Positions 22,800-30,962 of a stretch of DNA of 43,019 nucleotides are shown in pieces. Position numbers and translations under genes: made by a program. The stretch covers positions 1-43,019 of the forward strand of contig CADAZX010000031.1 in NCBI GenBank assembly GCA_902792515.1. The letters run 5' to 3'. Position 1 is the stretch's first letter; every line of letters starts with the position of its first letter. Source of the stretch: an uncultured Ruminococcus sp. Lineage in GTDB: Bacteria > Bacillota > Clostridia > UBA1212. The notes under the pieces were generated by a model that saw only the letters and a program-made list of their open reading frames with translations, made no database searches and was not told the DNA's origin.

Positions 22800-22828
22800 T
22801 TGACTTCTCGCTGCCGGCATGCTAAACT
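22800..22828 (+). promoter_or_regulatory. Promoter of the DUF4143 ATPase gene
   Basis: TTGACT (22800-22805) and TAAACT (22823-22828) with 17-bp spacing lie inside the unit bounded by the direct repeats, so the gene carries its own promoter. The GCGAGG RBS is nearby. Confidence 0.65.
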
Positions 22829-22880
22829 CATACCGTGAGAAATTTTTGCGTATTGCCGCAAATAAATCGCGAGGTGCAGA

Positions 22881-24182
22881 ATGATAATACAACGAGACCG
22901 CTATCTTCAGAAACTCATCCACCGCAGGGAAAACGGTATGGTGAAGGTGATTACAGGCATTAGGCGATGCGGAAAGTCCTATTTGCTTTTTGAGCTGTAT
23001 CATCAATACCTGAATTCCGAAGGAGTTACTGACGACCATATAATTGAGCTGGCGCTGGATGAGGACGTGAATGCGCGCTACCGGAACCCGGTGGAGTTGG
23101 GGCAGTATATCCGTAGCCTTTTGGTGGATCAGAAAGAAATGTACTTTATATTCTTGGACGAGATTCAAAAGGTGGTGGAGGTTCCCAATCCATTTTTGCC
23201 TGGAACAGATGAGAAGATTGGCTTCGTGGATGTACTATTGGGCCTCATGAAAATCAAAAACGTAGATTTGTACGTTACAGGCAGCAGCTCCAGAATGTTA
23301 TCCACTGATATTCTGACGGAGTTCCGCGGCAGGGGGGATGAGGTGCGGGTCAACCCGCTAAACTATAAGGAATTCTATTCTGCCTATAGGGGTGATAAAC
23401 GAAACGCGTGGAGAGATTATTTCACTTTTGGCGGAATGCCGCTTGTGCTGGAACAGAAAACTATTGAGGACAAGAGTCGATACCTTCACACATTGTTTGA
23501 CAAGATATACCTGGATGATATCATGTCGCGGCACAACATTACCAACGAGAAGGTTGTGCTGGATGATTTGTTGGACATTGTTTCTTCGGCCGTGGGGTCG
23601 CTGACCAATCCGTCCAGAATTCAAAAGACATTCTCTTCGGTCAAGGGAAAGCTCATTGCGGACGATACAATCAGCCGATACCTGGACTACTTTATTGACT
23701 CATTTCTGCTAAGTCAAGCAAAACGATATGATGTCAAAGGTCGCAAATACATCGGTTCACCAATGAAGTACTATTACTCCGATGTGGGATTGCGCAATGC
23801 CAGACTAAACTTTAGGCAACAAGAAGAGAATCACATCATGGAGAATCTGATTTACAACGAACTGCGCGTGCGCGGGTTTGATGTGGATGTGGGAATAGTT
23901 ACCGTGAATTCACGTGATGAGCACGGTAAGAGTAAACGGACTCAGCATGAGGTGGACTTTGTGGTCAACCGGGGCAGCAACCGGTACTACATCCAATCCG
24001 CTTTCGCCATTCCCGATGAGCAAAAACGCACACAGGAAACGACCGCGCTGACCGCCATCGGTGACTCTTTCCGCAAGATTGTGGTTGTGCGGGAGAATAT
24101 TATCCCCTGGCACGATGAGAGAGGCCTCCTGTATGTTGGGATTGAAGATTTCCTGCTGGATGAAAGCGCTATGGACTTGTAA
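22881..24182 (+). CDS. AAA-type ATPase with DUF4143 (archaeal-type ATPase-like)
   Basis: A 433-residue protein of the AAA_14-DUF4143 family. Walker A is TGIRRCGKS (25-33), Walker B is FLDEIQ (91-96), and a sensor/arginine region follows in VTGSSSRMLSTDILTEFRGR. The C-terminal DUF4143 region has SRYLDYFIDSFLLSQAKRYDVKGRKYI and a nuclease-like segment, HEVDFVVNRG. The family is widespread, patchily distributed and of unknown function; a defence or toxin role has been suggested but not shown. Codon use is more AT-rich than in neighbours (many TAT, AAT, GAT codons). The gene has its own promoter and sits between 30-bp direct repeats, pointing to recent acquisition. Confidence 0.9.
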   Translation: MIIQRDRYLQKLIHRRENGMVKVITGIRRCGKSYLLFELYHQYLNSEGVTDDHIIELALDEDVNARYRNPVELGQYIRSLLVDQKEMYFIFLDEIQKVVEVPNPFLPGTDEKIGFVDVLLGLMKIKNVDLYVTGSSSRMLSTDILTEFRGRGDEVRVNPLNYKEFYSAYRGDKRNAWRDYFTFGGMPLVLEQKTIEDKSRYLHTLFDKIYLDDIMSRHNITNEKVVLDDLLDIVSSAVGSLTNPSRIQKTFSSVKGKLIADDTISRYLDYFIDSFLLSQAKRYDVKGRKYIGSPMKYYYSDVGLRNARLNFRQQEENHIMENLIYNELRVRGFDVDVGIVTVNSRDEHGKSKRTQHEVDFVVNRGSNRYYIQSAFAIPDEQKRTQETTALTAIGDSFRKIVVVRENIIPWHDERGLLYVGIEDFLLDESAMDL

Positions 24183-24206
24183 TGTGTTTTTGAACCGTGC
24201 AATGGA

Positions 24207-24236
24207 AATCCGGTCGCGAAAATGCGCTGAAAGAGG
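24207..24236 (+). repeat. Right copy of 30-bp direct repeat
   Basis: Matches 22709-22738 at 27 of 30 positions. Read in the matching frame it encodes NPVAKMR followed by a stop, nearly the same peptide end as the metallophosphoesterase (NPVAKLG-stop). It is therefore a copy of that gene's 3' end. Confidence 0.8.
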
Positions 24237-24439
24237 GCGGTTTCGGGCGGATATAATCAAAACAATAATCTTTCTTGGGTTTCTACGGGACCGTTCCTGC
24301 GTGAAGCCCTTGTTATATTTCAGAATAGCCCGGTTAACGGTTGCGCGGCGAGGGATGACGGCTGTTCGATCAATGCCACGGAACAAACTGCGGATTATTG
24401 ATAAACCCTTAAAGAAACCGCCGCAACCCCCTTCCTGTC

Positions 24440-24468
24440 TTGCTTTCCTCGCGTGCCCGTTGTATAAT
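24440..24468 (+). promoter_or_regulatory. Promoter of the glycosidase gene
   Basis: TTGCTT (24440-24445) and TATAAT (24463-24468) are 17 bp apart, about 100 bases upstream of the start codon, so the 5' untranslated leader is longer than for other genes here. Confidence 0.65.
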
Positions 24469-24569
24469 ATTCACGACGAATAAAGGCACGGCCGGCGGCG
24501 GAGAAGCGGGGCAAATATGAGCCAAGCGCGAAGCCAAGCAAAAAGGCCAAAAGCGGAAGGGAACCGAAC

Positions 24570-26258
24570 ATGATCAAGATTGTTAGCGACAATACGGAGT
24601 TGGAGGCGTTCGCGCGCGAGGGCGGAATCGAGCTTTACAGGATCCCGGGACCGGGCAACTATACGTGGATCGAGCCGCTGAAAAAGGTGGCGGGAACGTG
24701 GTACCCGATGGGAGGGCGCGACCACTCGTTCAGGCAGTGGTGGTTCCCGAATACGCAGGAGTCGGTTTTCGAGGCGGGGGCGCCGATCATGACGCTCTTC
24801 GACTTCGACGGCAAAAATATCATTACGGCGGCGCTTTCCGACTCGGTCAAGCGGACCAAGATCTCGACGGCGGTTGACGATCTCAACCAGCGCGACGAGG
24901 TGATCTTCAAGATCGAGGTGGTCGACGACGGAAACTTCCAGCAGAAGGACCACGAGATCATTCTGAGGGTCGACAGGCGGCCGGTCGAGTACTACGACGC
25001 GGTGATGGAGGCGGGCGACTGGATGAGGACGTTTCTACCGAAGATTATTCCCGTGCCGAACGACGCGAAAATGCCGCTCTACTCGAGCTGGTACAACTTC
25101 CACCAGGAGCCGGAGCAGACGCTGCTGACGGAGGAACTGAAGGTGGCGTCGGAAATGGGCTTCAAGACGGTCATTCTGGACGACGGCTGGCAGTTTGAGG
25201 GCGAAAACACCGGCGACTACTTTAAGAGCGGCGACTGGAAGATTGCGAAGGACAAGTTCCCGGATTTCAAGAAGTTCGTGGACGACGTTCACGGCTTCGG
25301 CATGAAGCTTCTGATGTGGTTCGCGGTGCCTTTTGTCGGGTTCGACACGGAGGCGTTCAAGCGGTTCGGCGACAAGCTGGCGTTCAACATCGACTGGATG
25401 CGGACGGGGCTTCTCGACGTGCGCTACAAGGAATGCCGCGACTACATAATAGGAACGTACGAGCGGTTTGTGGACGAGTTCGGAATCGACGGCCTTAAGC
25501 TCGACTTTATCGACGCGTGGGGCTCGACGACGGACATTCCCGCTTTCAACGAAAATATGGACCACGAGATCCTTTTCGACGCGATAAGGACGCTCGAGGA
25601 TGAGATTTATGAGAGGATGACGGCCAGAAATCCGGACTTTCTGTTCGAGTTCAGGCAGGTCTACGTTGGCGCGGAGATCGTGAACCACTGCAATATGCTT
25701 CGCGTGGCTGACTGCGCGGCCGACCCGGTCACCAACAGGATCGGAATAGGGTCGCTCAGGCTCGTGAACCGTGCGACGGCTGTTCACTCCGACATGCTTC
25801 TGTGGGGCCGCAAGGAGACGCCTGTCAACTGCATGCGCCAGATGCTCAACATTATGTTCTCCGTGCCGCAGATCTCGGTGCTTCTCACGAAGGTTCCGGA
25901 GGAGCAGCGTGTGGCGGTAAAGCGGTTCGTCGACTACTGGACCGAAAACAGGGACGTGCTGCTGGACGGCAGGTTCCGCGCGCCGGACCCGGGCGCGAAC
26001 TACTCGTCGATGTCGGCGGAAAAGGAAGGAAAGAAGATCACGGTGCTCTACAGCAACTCGCTTGTTGAGCTCACGTGCGCCGAAGAGGACGTCTGGAACT
26101 GCACGTCGGGCAGCTTTATCGCCGCGTTCGGCAGACCCGGAACGGTGTATAACGTTTTCGACTGGCGCGGAAAGAGGGTTCGCGGAGGCATGATCACGAC
26201 CGGAGCACAAAAGATCGAGGTGCCCGCCGGCGGAATGGTGACGTTCCGCAAAAAGTAA
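24570..26258 (+). CDS. Clan GH-D (GH36-like) alpha-glycosidase, probably alpha-galactosidase-type
   Basis: A 562-residue protein without a signal peptide, so it acts on imported sugars in the cytoplasm. The TIM-barrel motifs of clan GH-D are present: SSWYNFHQ, VILDDGWQ (201-208), LLMWFAVPFVG, and DGLKLDF (307-313), where Asp312 would be the catalytic nucleophile. The acid/base candidate lies in MLRVADCAADP. The N-terminal part (1-150) is a beta-rich domain and the C-terminal 80 residues form an all-beta domain, as in GH36. The start follows GAAGGGA. The exact sugar is uncertain because clan D also contains other alpha-glycosidases. No sugar transporter lies next to it. Confidence 0.82.
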   Translation: MIKIVSDNTELEAFAREGGIELYRIPGPGNYTWIEPLKKVAGTWYPMGGRDHSFRQWWFPNTQESVFEAGAPIMTLFDFDGKNIITAALSDSVKRTKISTAVDDLNQRDEVIFKIEVVDDGNFQQKDHEIILRVDRRPVEYYDAVMEAGDWMRTFLPKIIPVPNDAKMPLYSSWYNFHQEPEQTLLTEELKVASEMGFKTVILDDGWQFEGENTGDYFKSGDWKIAKDKFPDFKKFVDDVHGFGMKLLMWFAVPFVGFDTEAFKRFGDKLAFNIDWMRTGLLDVRYKECRDYIIGTYERFVDEFGIDGLKLDFIDAWGSTTDIPAFNENMDHEILFDAIRTLEDEIYERMTARNPDFLFEFRQVYVGAEIVNHCNMLRVADCAADPVTNRIGIGSLRLVNRATAVHSDMLLWGRKETPVNCMRQMLNIMFSVPQISVLLTKVPEEQRVAVKRFVDYWTENRDVLLDGRFRAPDPGANYSSMSAEKEGKKITVLYSNSLVELTCAEEDVWNCTSGSFIAAFGRPGTVYNVFDWRGKRVRGGMITTGAQKIEVPAGGMVTFRKK

Positions 26259-26310
26259 GAGTACTTATACGAGCGGAGATATAGTACGCGGCGCCGGAAG
26301 GTGGCGGAAA

Positions 26311-27189
26311 ATGAAGAAAACGAAAGAAAAAGCGGCGGAAAAGCCGGAAAAAATCAAAAAGAACAAGCCGGAAAAGCCGGAAAAAATCAAAAAGAACAAG
26401 CCGGATAAGCCTGAAAAAACGAAAAAAGTTAAAAAACCGGAGAAAGCGAAAAAGTCGAAAAAACCGGGAAAATCGGGCAGACCGGGGAAACCCAAAAAGC
26501 TTCTCAAGGCCCTGGTCGTCACAGCGGCCGTGATCTGCGGAATCGTTCTGACGCTCGGAATAACCGCGCTGATCATCAACTCCTACGTCAAGAAAAAAGG
26601 CGGCGAGAGGATCGTTTCCGCGGAGGAGGCGTGCGCGCTTAAAGACGTGGACTGCATTATCGTTCTCGGGTGCTCGGTGAGGCCGGGCGGCGTTCCGAGC
26701 GATATGCTGCGCGACAGGCTGACGGTCGGCGTGGATCTTTACAAAGGCGGCGCATCGCCCAAAATGATAATGAGCGGCGACCACGGCAGGGAGGACTACG
26801 ACGAGGTCAACGTTATGAAGCGGTTCGCGAAGGACGCGGGCGTGCCCTCGGAGGACGTTTTCATGGACCACGCGGGCTTTTCGACGTACGAGTCGGTCGT
26901 GCGCGCGAAGGAGATTTTCGGCGCAAAAAAGGTGATCATCGTCACGCAGAAGTACCACCTCTACAGGGCGCTTTATATCGCGCGCGAGATCGGGCTTGAG
27001 GCGTACGGAGTCGACGCGGAGCTTCACAGGTACTACGGGCAGCTGATGCGCGACCTGCGCGAGATCGCGGGGCGCAACAAGGACTTTTTCGGGTGCATTT
27101 TCAACGTGCCGACGACTTATATGGGCGACAGGATTCCGCTTGACGGAAGCGGAGACGTCACGAATGACGAATACACTGATACGTACTAA
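26311..27189 (+). CDS. SanA/YdcF-like (DUF218) membrane protein with lysine-rich repeat N-terminus
   Basis: A 292-residue protein in three parts. Residues 1-67 are almost entirely K, P and E in near-repeats of the 11-residue pattern KPEKIKKNKPE. Residues 68-92 are a hydrophobic helix, ALVVTAAVICGIVLTLGITALII. The rest is a DUF218 domain of the SanA type with DCIIVLGCSVRPGGVPSDMLRDRL, MSGDHG and TQKYHLYRALYIAREIGL. SanA-like proteins act in envelope integrity; the activity is unknown. The long cationic tail should be cytoplasmic and could bind nucleic acid or acidic lipids (inference). A 32-base segment is repeated exactly at 26341-26372 and 26374-26405, giving a 33-bp period. Confidence 0.85.
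   Translation: MKKTKEKAAEKPEKIKKNKPEKPEKIKKNKPDKPEKTKKVKKPEKAKKSKKPGKSGRPGKPKKLLKALVVTAAVICGIVLTLGITALIINSYVKKKGGERIVSAEEACALKDVDCIIVLGCSVRPGGVPSDMLRDRLTVGVDLYKGGASPKMIMSGDHGREDYDEVNVMKRFAKDAGVPSEDVFMDHAGFSTYESVVRAKEIFGAKKVIIVTQKYHLYRALYIAREIGLEAYGVDAELHRYYGQLMRDLREIAGRNKDFFGCIFNVPTTYMGDRIPLDGSGDVTNDEYTDTY
26341..26405 (+). repeat. 33-bp in-frame coding repeat (11-residue unit)
   Basis: Two exact 32-base copies offset by 33 bp encode KPEKIKKNKPE twice. A degenerate continuation follows (KPDKPEKTKK). The 33-bp period preserves the reading frame. Confidence 0.85.
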
Positions 27190-27204
27190 AAATAGGGGAG
27201 AATT

Positions 27205-27972
27205 ATGAAAATTGCAGTTGTTACGGGTGCCTCGTCCGGAATGGGGCGCGACTTTGTGTACGCGGTAGACAAGGAGTTCGAGCTAGATGAGATCTGGGTC
27301 GTGGCGAGGCGCAAAGAACGGCTCGAGGAGCTGGCAGGGAGCGGAAAGTGCCGCGCGAAGATCAGACCTGTGACGCTCGACCTCTCGAAGGAGGAGAGCT
27401 ACAGGGAGTACAAGGCGCTTCTGGAGGCGGAAAAACCGGAGGTTGACGTGCTCGTGAACGCCGCCGGCTACGGGCTTTTCGGGACGTTCACGGAGATGGA
27501 CGTCGAGGACCAGCTCGGGATCGTGGACGTGAACGACAAGGCGCTGACGGCTTTTTGCGGCTACAGCCTGCCTTACATGAAAGAGGGCTCCAAAATCATC
27601 AACATGGGGTCGAATTCGAGCTGGCAGCCTGTTCCGTACATAGCGGTCTACGCGGCGAGCAAGGCGTATGTTCTGAGCTTTTCGCGCGCGCTCGGCAGGG
27701 AACTGAAAACGCGCGGCATTCACGTTATGTGCGTGTGCCCGGGCTGGATCAAGACCGAGTTCATGGACAGGGCCGTTCACGACAACACGATCAAATACTA
27801 CGACCGCTGGTACACGTCGGAGCAGGTTGTCGAGAAGGCGATGAAGGACCTCAAAAAGAAGAAAAAGGTCTCGATACTCGGCTTCCCGGTGAGGTCGCAG
27901 GTGCGGCTCGTGAAGCTCATGCCGACGGATTTTGTTATGAACACCTGGTGCAGACAGCAGGGGAAAAAGTAA
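27205..27972 (+). CDS. Short-chain dehydrogenase/reductase (SDR)
   Basis: A 255-residue classical SDR. The cofactor loop is VTGASSGMGRDF (TGxxxGxG, 7-14), followed by the basic RRKERLEEL that favours NADP(H). NAAGYG is the NNAG-like motif; catalytic Ser is in MGSNSSW and Tyr/Lys in YAASKAY. The C-terminal PGWIKTEFMDRA is the usual PG motif. The protein ends with VSILGFPVRSQVRLVKLMPTDFVMN, a tail typical of DltE-like/YqjQ-type SDRs. Substrate unknown. It starts 15 bases after the SanA-like gene (RBS GGGGAG), so the two are probably one operon. The stop is followed within eight bases by a 9-bp tandem array. Confidence 0.9.
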   Translation: MKIAVVTGASSGMGRDFVYAVDKEFELDEIWVVARRKERLEELAGSGKCRAKIRPVTLDLSKEESYREYKALLEAEKPEVDVLVNAAGYGLFGTFTEMDVEDQLGIVDVNDKALTAFCGYSLPYMKEGSKIINMGSNSSWQPVPYIAVYAASKAYVLSFSRALGRELKTRGIHVMCVCPGWIKTEFMDRAVHDNTIKYYDRWYTSEQVVEKAMKDLKKKKKVSILGFPVRSQVRLVKLMPTDFVMNTWCRQQGKK

Positions 27973-27980
27973 GCTGTCCG

Positions 27981-28016
27981 CGCAAAATGCGCAAAATGCG
28001 CAAAACACGCAAAACG
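27981..28016. repeat. Degenerate 9-bp tandem array after a stop codon
   Basis: Units are CGCAAAATG, CGCAAAATG, CGCAAAACA and CGCAAAACG, eight bases after the SDR stop codon. A looser CTCAATACAAAATG follows. Confidence 0.82.
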
Positions 28017-28103
28017 CTCAATACAAAATGTGTTTTCGCGCGGATTAAAATTGAAATAAAACAGACGCAATAAACCGGACAAAACGGAGGTTTGACACTA
28101 AAA

Positions 28104-30182
28104 ATGGGAGAAAAAAAGAGTAAGAAGAGTTTGATCGTCATTATCGCGGTCATTGCAGTCGTCGTGATCGCCGCAGGCGCGGTCGCGGGCGTTTTGATTC
28201 TAAAGGAGAACATGGCGCACAAGCGGGCTGCCGAGGCAATGGGAAGGTTCGTCCACGCTTCAGAGACAGCGCAGGCGCTCGCCGACGAGTACAGACAGAG
28301 CTTTTTGAACAAGGGCTATAGCGCTGCACCGGACGGAAAGGTTTTCGAGGTTGACGGGTACGGCTTCGCGCTTCTTGACGGAGAGCTTAAGCAGGTTTCG
28401 CCTGAGCGCATTGCCGAGATAAGAGCCGCGAACCCCGAGATAAAGAACATCATTTTCCTCATTCCCGACGGCGCGGGCTTCGGATCCTACGACTCGGCGA
28501 ACGCGTACAAGCACAAGTATTCGCAGACGGCTGTCGACGGAATTGTTGACGGTATCGCGGACACGCCGGATTCGAGACAGGCAACGAAAATCACCACCAA
28601 CCGCATCGAGGGGAAGACCGTCACGGGGCTCTACCTTGACGAGTATATGATTGCGACCGCGAACACCGCGATGATGCACGCGGGCGGCCACTCGGCGACA
28701 GACTCTGCGGCAGCGGGAACGGCGCTCCTGTGCGGAAAGAAAACGGTCTACACGATGACAGGTGTGACGCCCGACTTTTCGCCGGTTGCGAACATTCTTG
28801 AAGCGGCGAGACTCGACGGCAAAACGACAGGTTTTGTCACGACGAAGTGCCTTGTGGACGCGACACCTTCCGCGGGAACGATCCACTCTCTGAGGCGCCC
28901 CGACCAGGACAGCTGCGCGTACCAGACGGCGGCCTCCCGGCAGATCCTAAACTCGCGCATCGACGTTGAGCTCTGCTACGGCAGCGACGGCGGCTACGTA
29001 AAGAGCAGCCTCAAGTACAGCGACAAGGCCGTCATCAACGACGACAGGGCCGCGAACCACGGCTACACGGTCGTTACCGACCTCGCATCTTTAAGGGCGG
29101 CTGCTGACGGCGGCGCAAAAAAGCTCTTCTCGAGATTCCAGATCAATTTCCAGGAAATGATCGACAACGGCGCCGACCTCACCAAAACCAACTACAACAT
29201 GACAACTGCGGCGTGGAACACCGACTACCAGGGCCAGCACATTCTGTACGACGTCGACGCACGCGAAGGCGACCTGACGCTTATGGACCTCGCGCTTGCG
29301 GCGCTCAAGGTCCTCGACGAAAATATCAACGACCCTGACGGCTTCTGCCTCGTTATTGAGGGCGGAGCGATCGACAACGCGGCCGAAGGGCGAAACGTCA
29401 AGGAATCCGTCGCGGAGTACCTCGCTTTTGACGAGGTGTTCGGCTACTGCGTGAACTGGGCGATGAAGCGCGGAGACACGATCGTCGTTGCGTGCCCTGA
29501 TCACGACTCGGGCGGCTTCTACAACCCCGAAACGCACGCAAAGGCTCCCGAAAAGCCCAATAAAGCCGGAAAGGCTCTCACCGACGTCGACTCTCTCGTT
29601 ACCGCGCTTCACGACGGAACGCTTCCGGACAACACGATCGTTGGCGGCGCGGTGCTTGGCCACTCGCCCCAGAACGTTCCCGTCTGGCTCTACGCTCCGG
29701 ACCCGGTCAGGGCGAAAATCATCAGCCTGCTCGGACTTCCCGCGGACACCGAGACCGGCAAGGTCAGGACCGGCCTTTTCTGCGACGGAACGGTTTTCGA
29801 CGAAAAGTACGTTATCAACAACTCCGACATCGCGCACGCTGTGCTTGAGGCTGCAGGCGTCACGAAACTCGACACCGCGACCGCGAAGCTTTTCGTGCCG
29901 GTTTACGACGCAAACGACGCCGCAAAGTACGACTACGGTACGTACGACGAGGAAACGGGCGTGTTCACGTTCAAAAACGGCGTGAAGGCGACTAAATTCT
30001 CACCTGTCTACACCGACGCTGAGGGCAAGGAGCACACGCTCGACTGCGGACTCCCGATATTCCTGACGAACCCGGTTGCCTACAAGTACGAGGACGACTC
30101 GGGCAGAAAGACGGCCAAAAAAGGCCAGGCGACGGCCGTTTTCTACGTTCCTCTTGAGATTTTCGAGGCCGCCGGCAACTGA
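28104..30182 (+). CDS. Alkaline phosphatase, membrane-anchored
   Basis: A 692-residue extracytoplasmic phosphomonoesterase. Residues 9-32 form an N-terminal signal anchor (LIVIIAVIAVVVIAAGAVAGVLIL) after a KKSKK cytoplasmic stub. The alkaline-phosphatase core has a metal-binding Asp122 in IFLIPDGAGFG, the nucleophile Ser201 in HSATDSAAAG, a metal Glu419 in VIEGGAIDN, and Asp466-His467 in DHDSGG. The distance between SATDS and the DHDSGG motif is longer than in E. coli PhoA, and the C-terminal region after about 600 is a beta-rich extension. I start at ATG 28104; its RBS ACGGAGG lies unusually far (13 bases). The neighbours are SanA, SDR and an ABC exporter. Confidence 0.88.
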   Translation: MGEKKSKKSLIVIIAVIAVVVIAAGAVAGVLILKENMAHKRAAEAMGRFVHASETAQALADEYRQSFLNKGYSAAPDGKVFEVDGYGFALLDGELKQVSPERIAEIRAANPEIKNIIFLIPDGAGFGSYDSANAYKHKYSQTAVDGIVDGIADTPDSRQATKITTNRIEGKTVTGLYLDEYMIATANTAMMHAGGHSATDSAAAGTALLCGKKTVYTMTGVTPDFSPVANILEAARLDGKTTGFVTTKCLVDATPSAGTIHSLRRPDQDSCAYQTAASRQILNSRIDVELCYGSDGGYVKSSLKYSDKAVINDDRAANHGYTVVTDLASLRAAADGGAKKLFSRFQINFQEMIDNGADLTKTNYNMTTAAWNTDYQGQHILYDVDAREGDLTLMDLALAALKVLDENINDPDGFCLVIEGGAIDNAAEGRNVKESVAEYLAFDEVFGYCVNWAMKRGDTIVVACPDHDSGGFYNPETHAKAPEKPNKAGKALTDVDSLVTALHDGTLPDNTIVGGAVLGHSPQNVPVWLYAPDPVRAKIISLLGLPADTETGKVRTGLFCDGTVFDEKYVINNSDIAHAVLEAAGVTKLDTATAKLFVPVYDANDAAKYDYGTYDEETGVFTFKNGVKATKFSPVYTDAEGKEHTLDCGLPIFLTNPVAYKYEDDSGRKTAKKGQATAVFYVPLEIFEAAGN

Positions 30183-30192
30183 CGGAGCGCTT

Positions 30193-30208
30193 GACAATTC
30201 GACAATTC
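30193..30208. repeat. Two tandem 8-bp units after the phosphatase gene
   Basis: GACAATTC is repeated exactly at 30193-30200 and 30201-30208, directly after the alkaline phosphatase stop. It is too short to stand alone but fits the pattern of other post-stop micro-repeats in the window. Confidence 0.55.
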
Positions 30209-30242
30209 CGGACGTGACAACGGGCCGGCAGCGGAGGCAAAT

Positions 30243-30947
30243 ATGCTGAAAATTGAGCATCTTACAAAAAAGTACGGAGAGTTGAAGGCGGTCGACGACC
30301 TTTCGCTCCACATCAAACCAGGCGAGATCTACGGCTTCATAGGCCACAACGGCGCCGGAAAAACGACGACTTTGAAGGCAGTCGCGGGGATCCTGCGCTT
30401 TGATGGGGGAGAGATATACATCGACGGGAAGTCCGTTCTGAGGGAACCGATCGAGTGCAAGCGCGTGACGGCGTACATTCCCGACAACCCGGACATCTAC
30501 GCGTTTATGACGGGAATGCAGTTCCTGAACTTTGTGGCGGACGTTTTCGGGGTGCCGACAGACGTCAGAAAAGAGCGGATCGCGAAGTATGCCGACGCGT
30601 TCGAGCTCACCGGCGACCTCGGGCAGCCCGTTTCCGCGTATTCGCACGGAATGCAGCAGAAGCTGGCCATCATTTCCGCGTGGATCCACGAGCCGAAGCT
30701 GATCCTGATGGACGAGCCGTTCGTGGGTCTCGACCCGAAGGCGTCGCACACGCTCAAGCTCATGATGCGCGAACTGTGCGACAACGGCGGCGCGATTTTC
30801 TTCTCGACGCACGTTCTGGAGGTCGCCGAAAAACTCTGCGACAAGGTCGCGATCATCAAGTCCGGCAGGCTGATCCGCCACGGAACGATGGAAGAGGTAA
30901 AGGGCGACAGCTCGCTCGAGAACGTGTTCCTCGAACTGGAGGAGTGA
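30243..30947 (+). CDS. ABC transporter ATP-binding protein
   Basis: A 234-residue nucleotide-binding domain. Walker A is GHNGAGKTT, the Q-loop region is followed by the signature YSHGMQQKLAII in place of LSGGQ, Walker B is LILMDEPFVGLDP, and the H-loop is FFSTHVLE. This is the ABC-2-type exporter subfamily (CcmA/YtrB-like). It pairs with the permease that begins 15 bases downstream. RBS CGGAGGC lies upstream. The substrate cannot be inferred. Confidence 0.93.
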   Translation: MLKIEHLTKKYGELKAVDDLSLHIKPGEIYGFIGHNGAGKTTTLKAVAGILRFDGGEIYIDGKSVLREPIECKRVTAYIPDNPDIYAFMTGMQFLNFVADVFGVPTDVRKERIAKYADAFELTGDLGQPVSAYSHGMQQKLAIISAWIHEPKLILMDEPFVGLDPKASHTLKLMMRELCDNGGAIFFSTHVLEVAEKLCDKVAIIKSGRLIRHGTMEEVKGDSSLENVFLELEE

Positions 30948-30962
30948 TCCGGGAGGTGTTTT

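Larger units (their letters stand above)
24183..24569. other. Intergenic region with right direct repeat and a promoter
   Basis: No gene is supported here. The region holds the right copy of the 30-bp repeat (24207-24236) and the promoter at 24440-24468. The remaining sequence from 24240 to 24430 has a few open frames, but none with a start/RBS combination or recognisable protein character. Confidence 0.5.

Noticed and set aside
24240..24560. Small gene in the gap before the glycosidase
   Set aside because: Open frames here lack an RBS and contain no recognisable protein pattern; the best explanation is leader and promoter DNA.
25035..26210. Long open frame (about 390 codons) on the minus strand opposite the glycosidase
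   Set aside because: It lies entirely opposite a gene with clear catalytic motifs, is rich in Arg/Val/His as expected from the antisense of GC-rich codons, and has no family-like motif.
28051..28076. Promoter before the alkaline phosphatase (TTGAAA ... TAAACC)
   Set aside because: The spacing is only 14 bp and the -10 box is poor.
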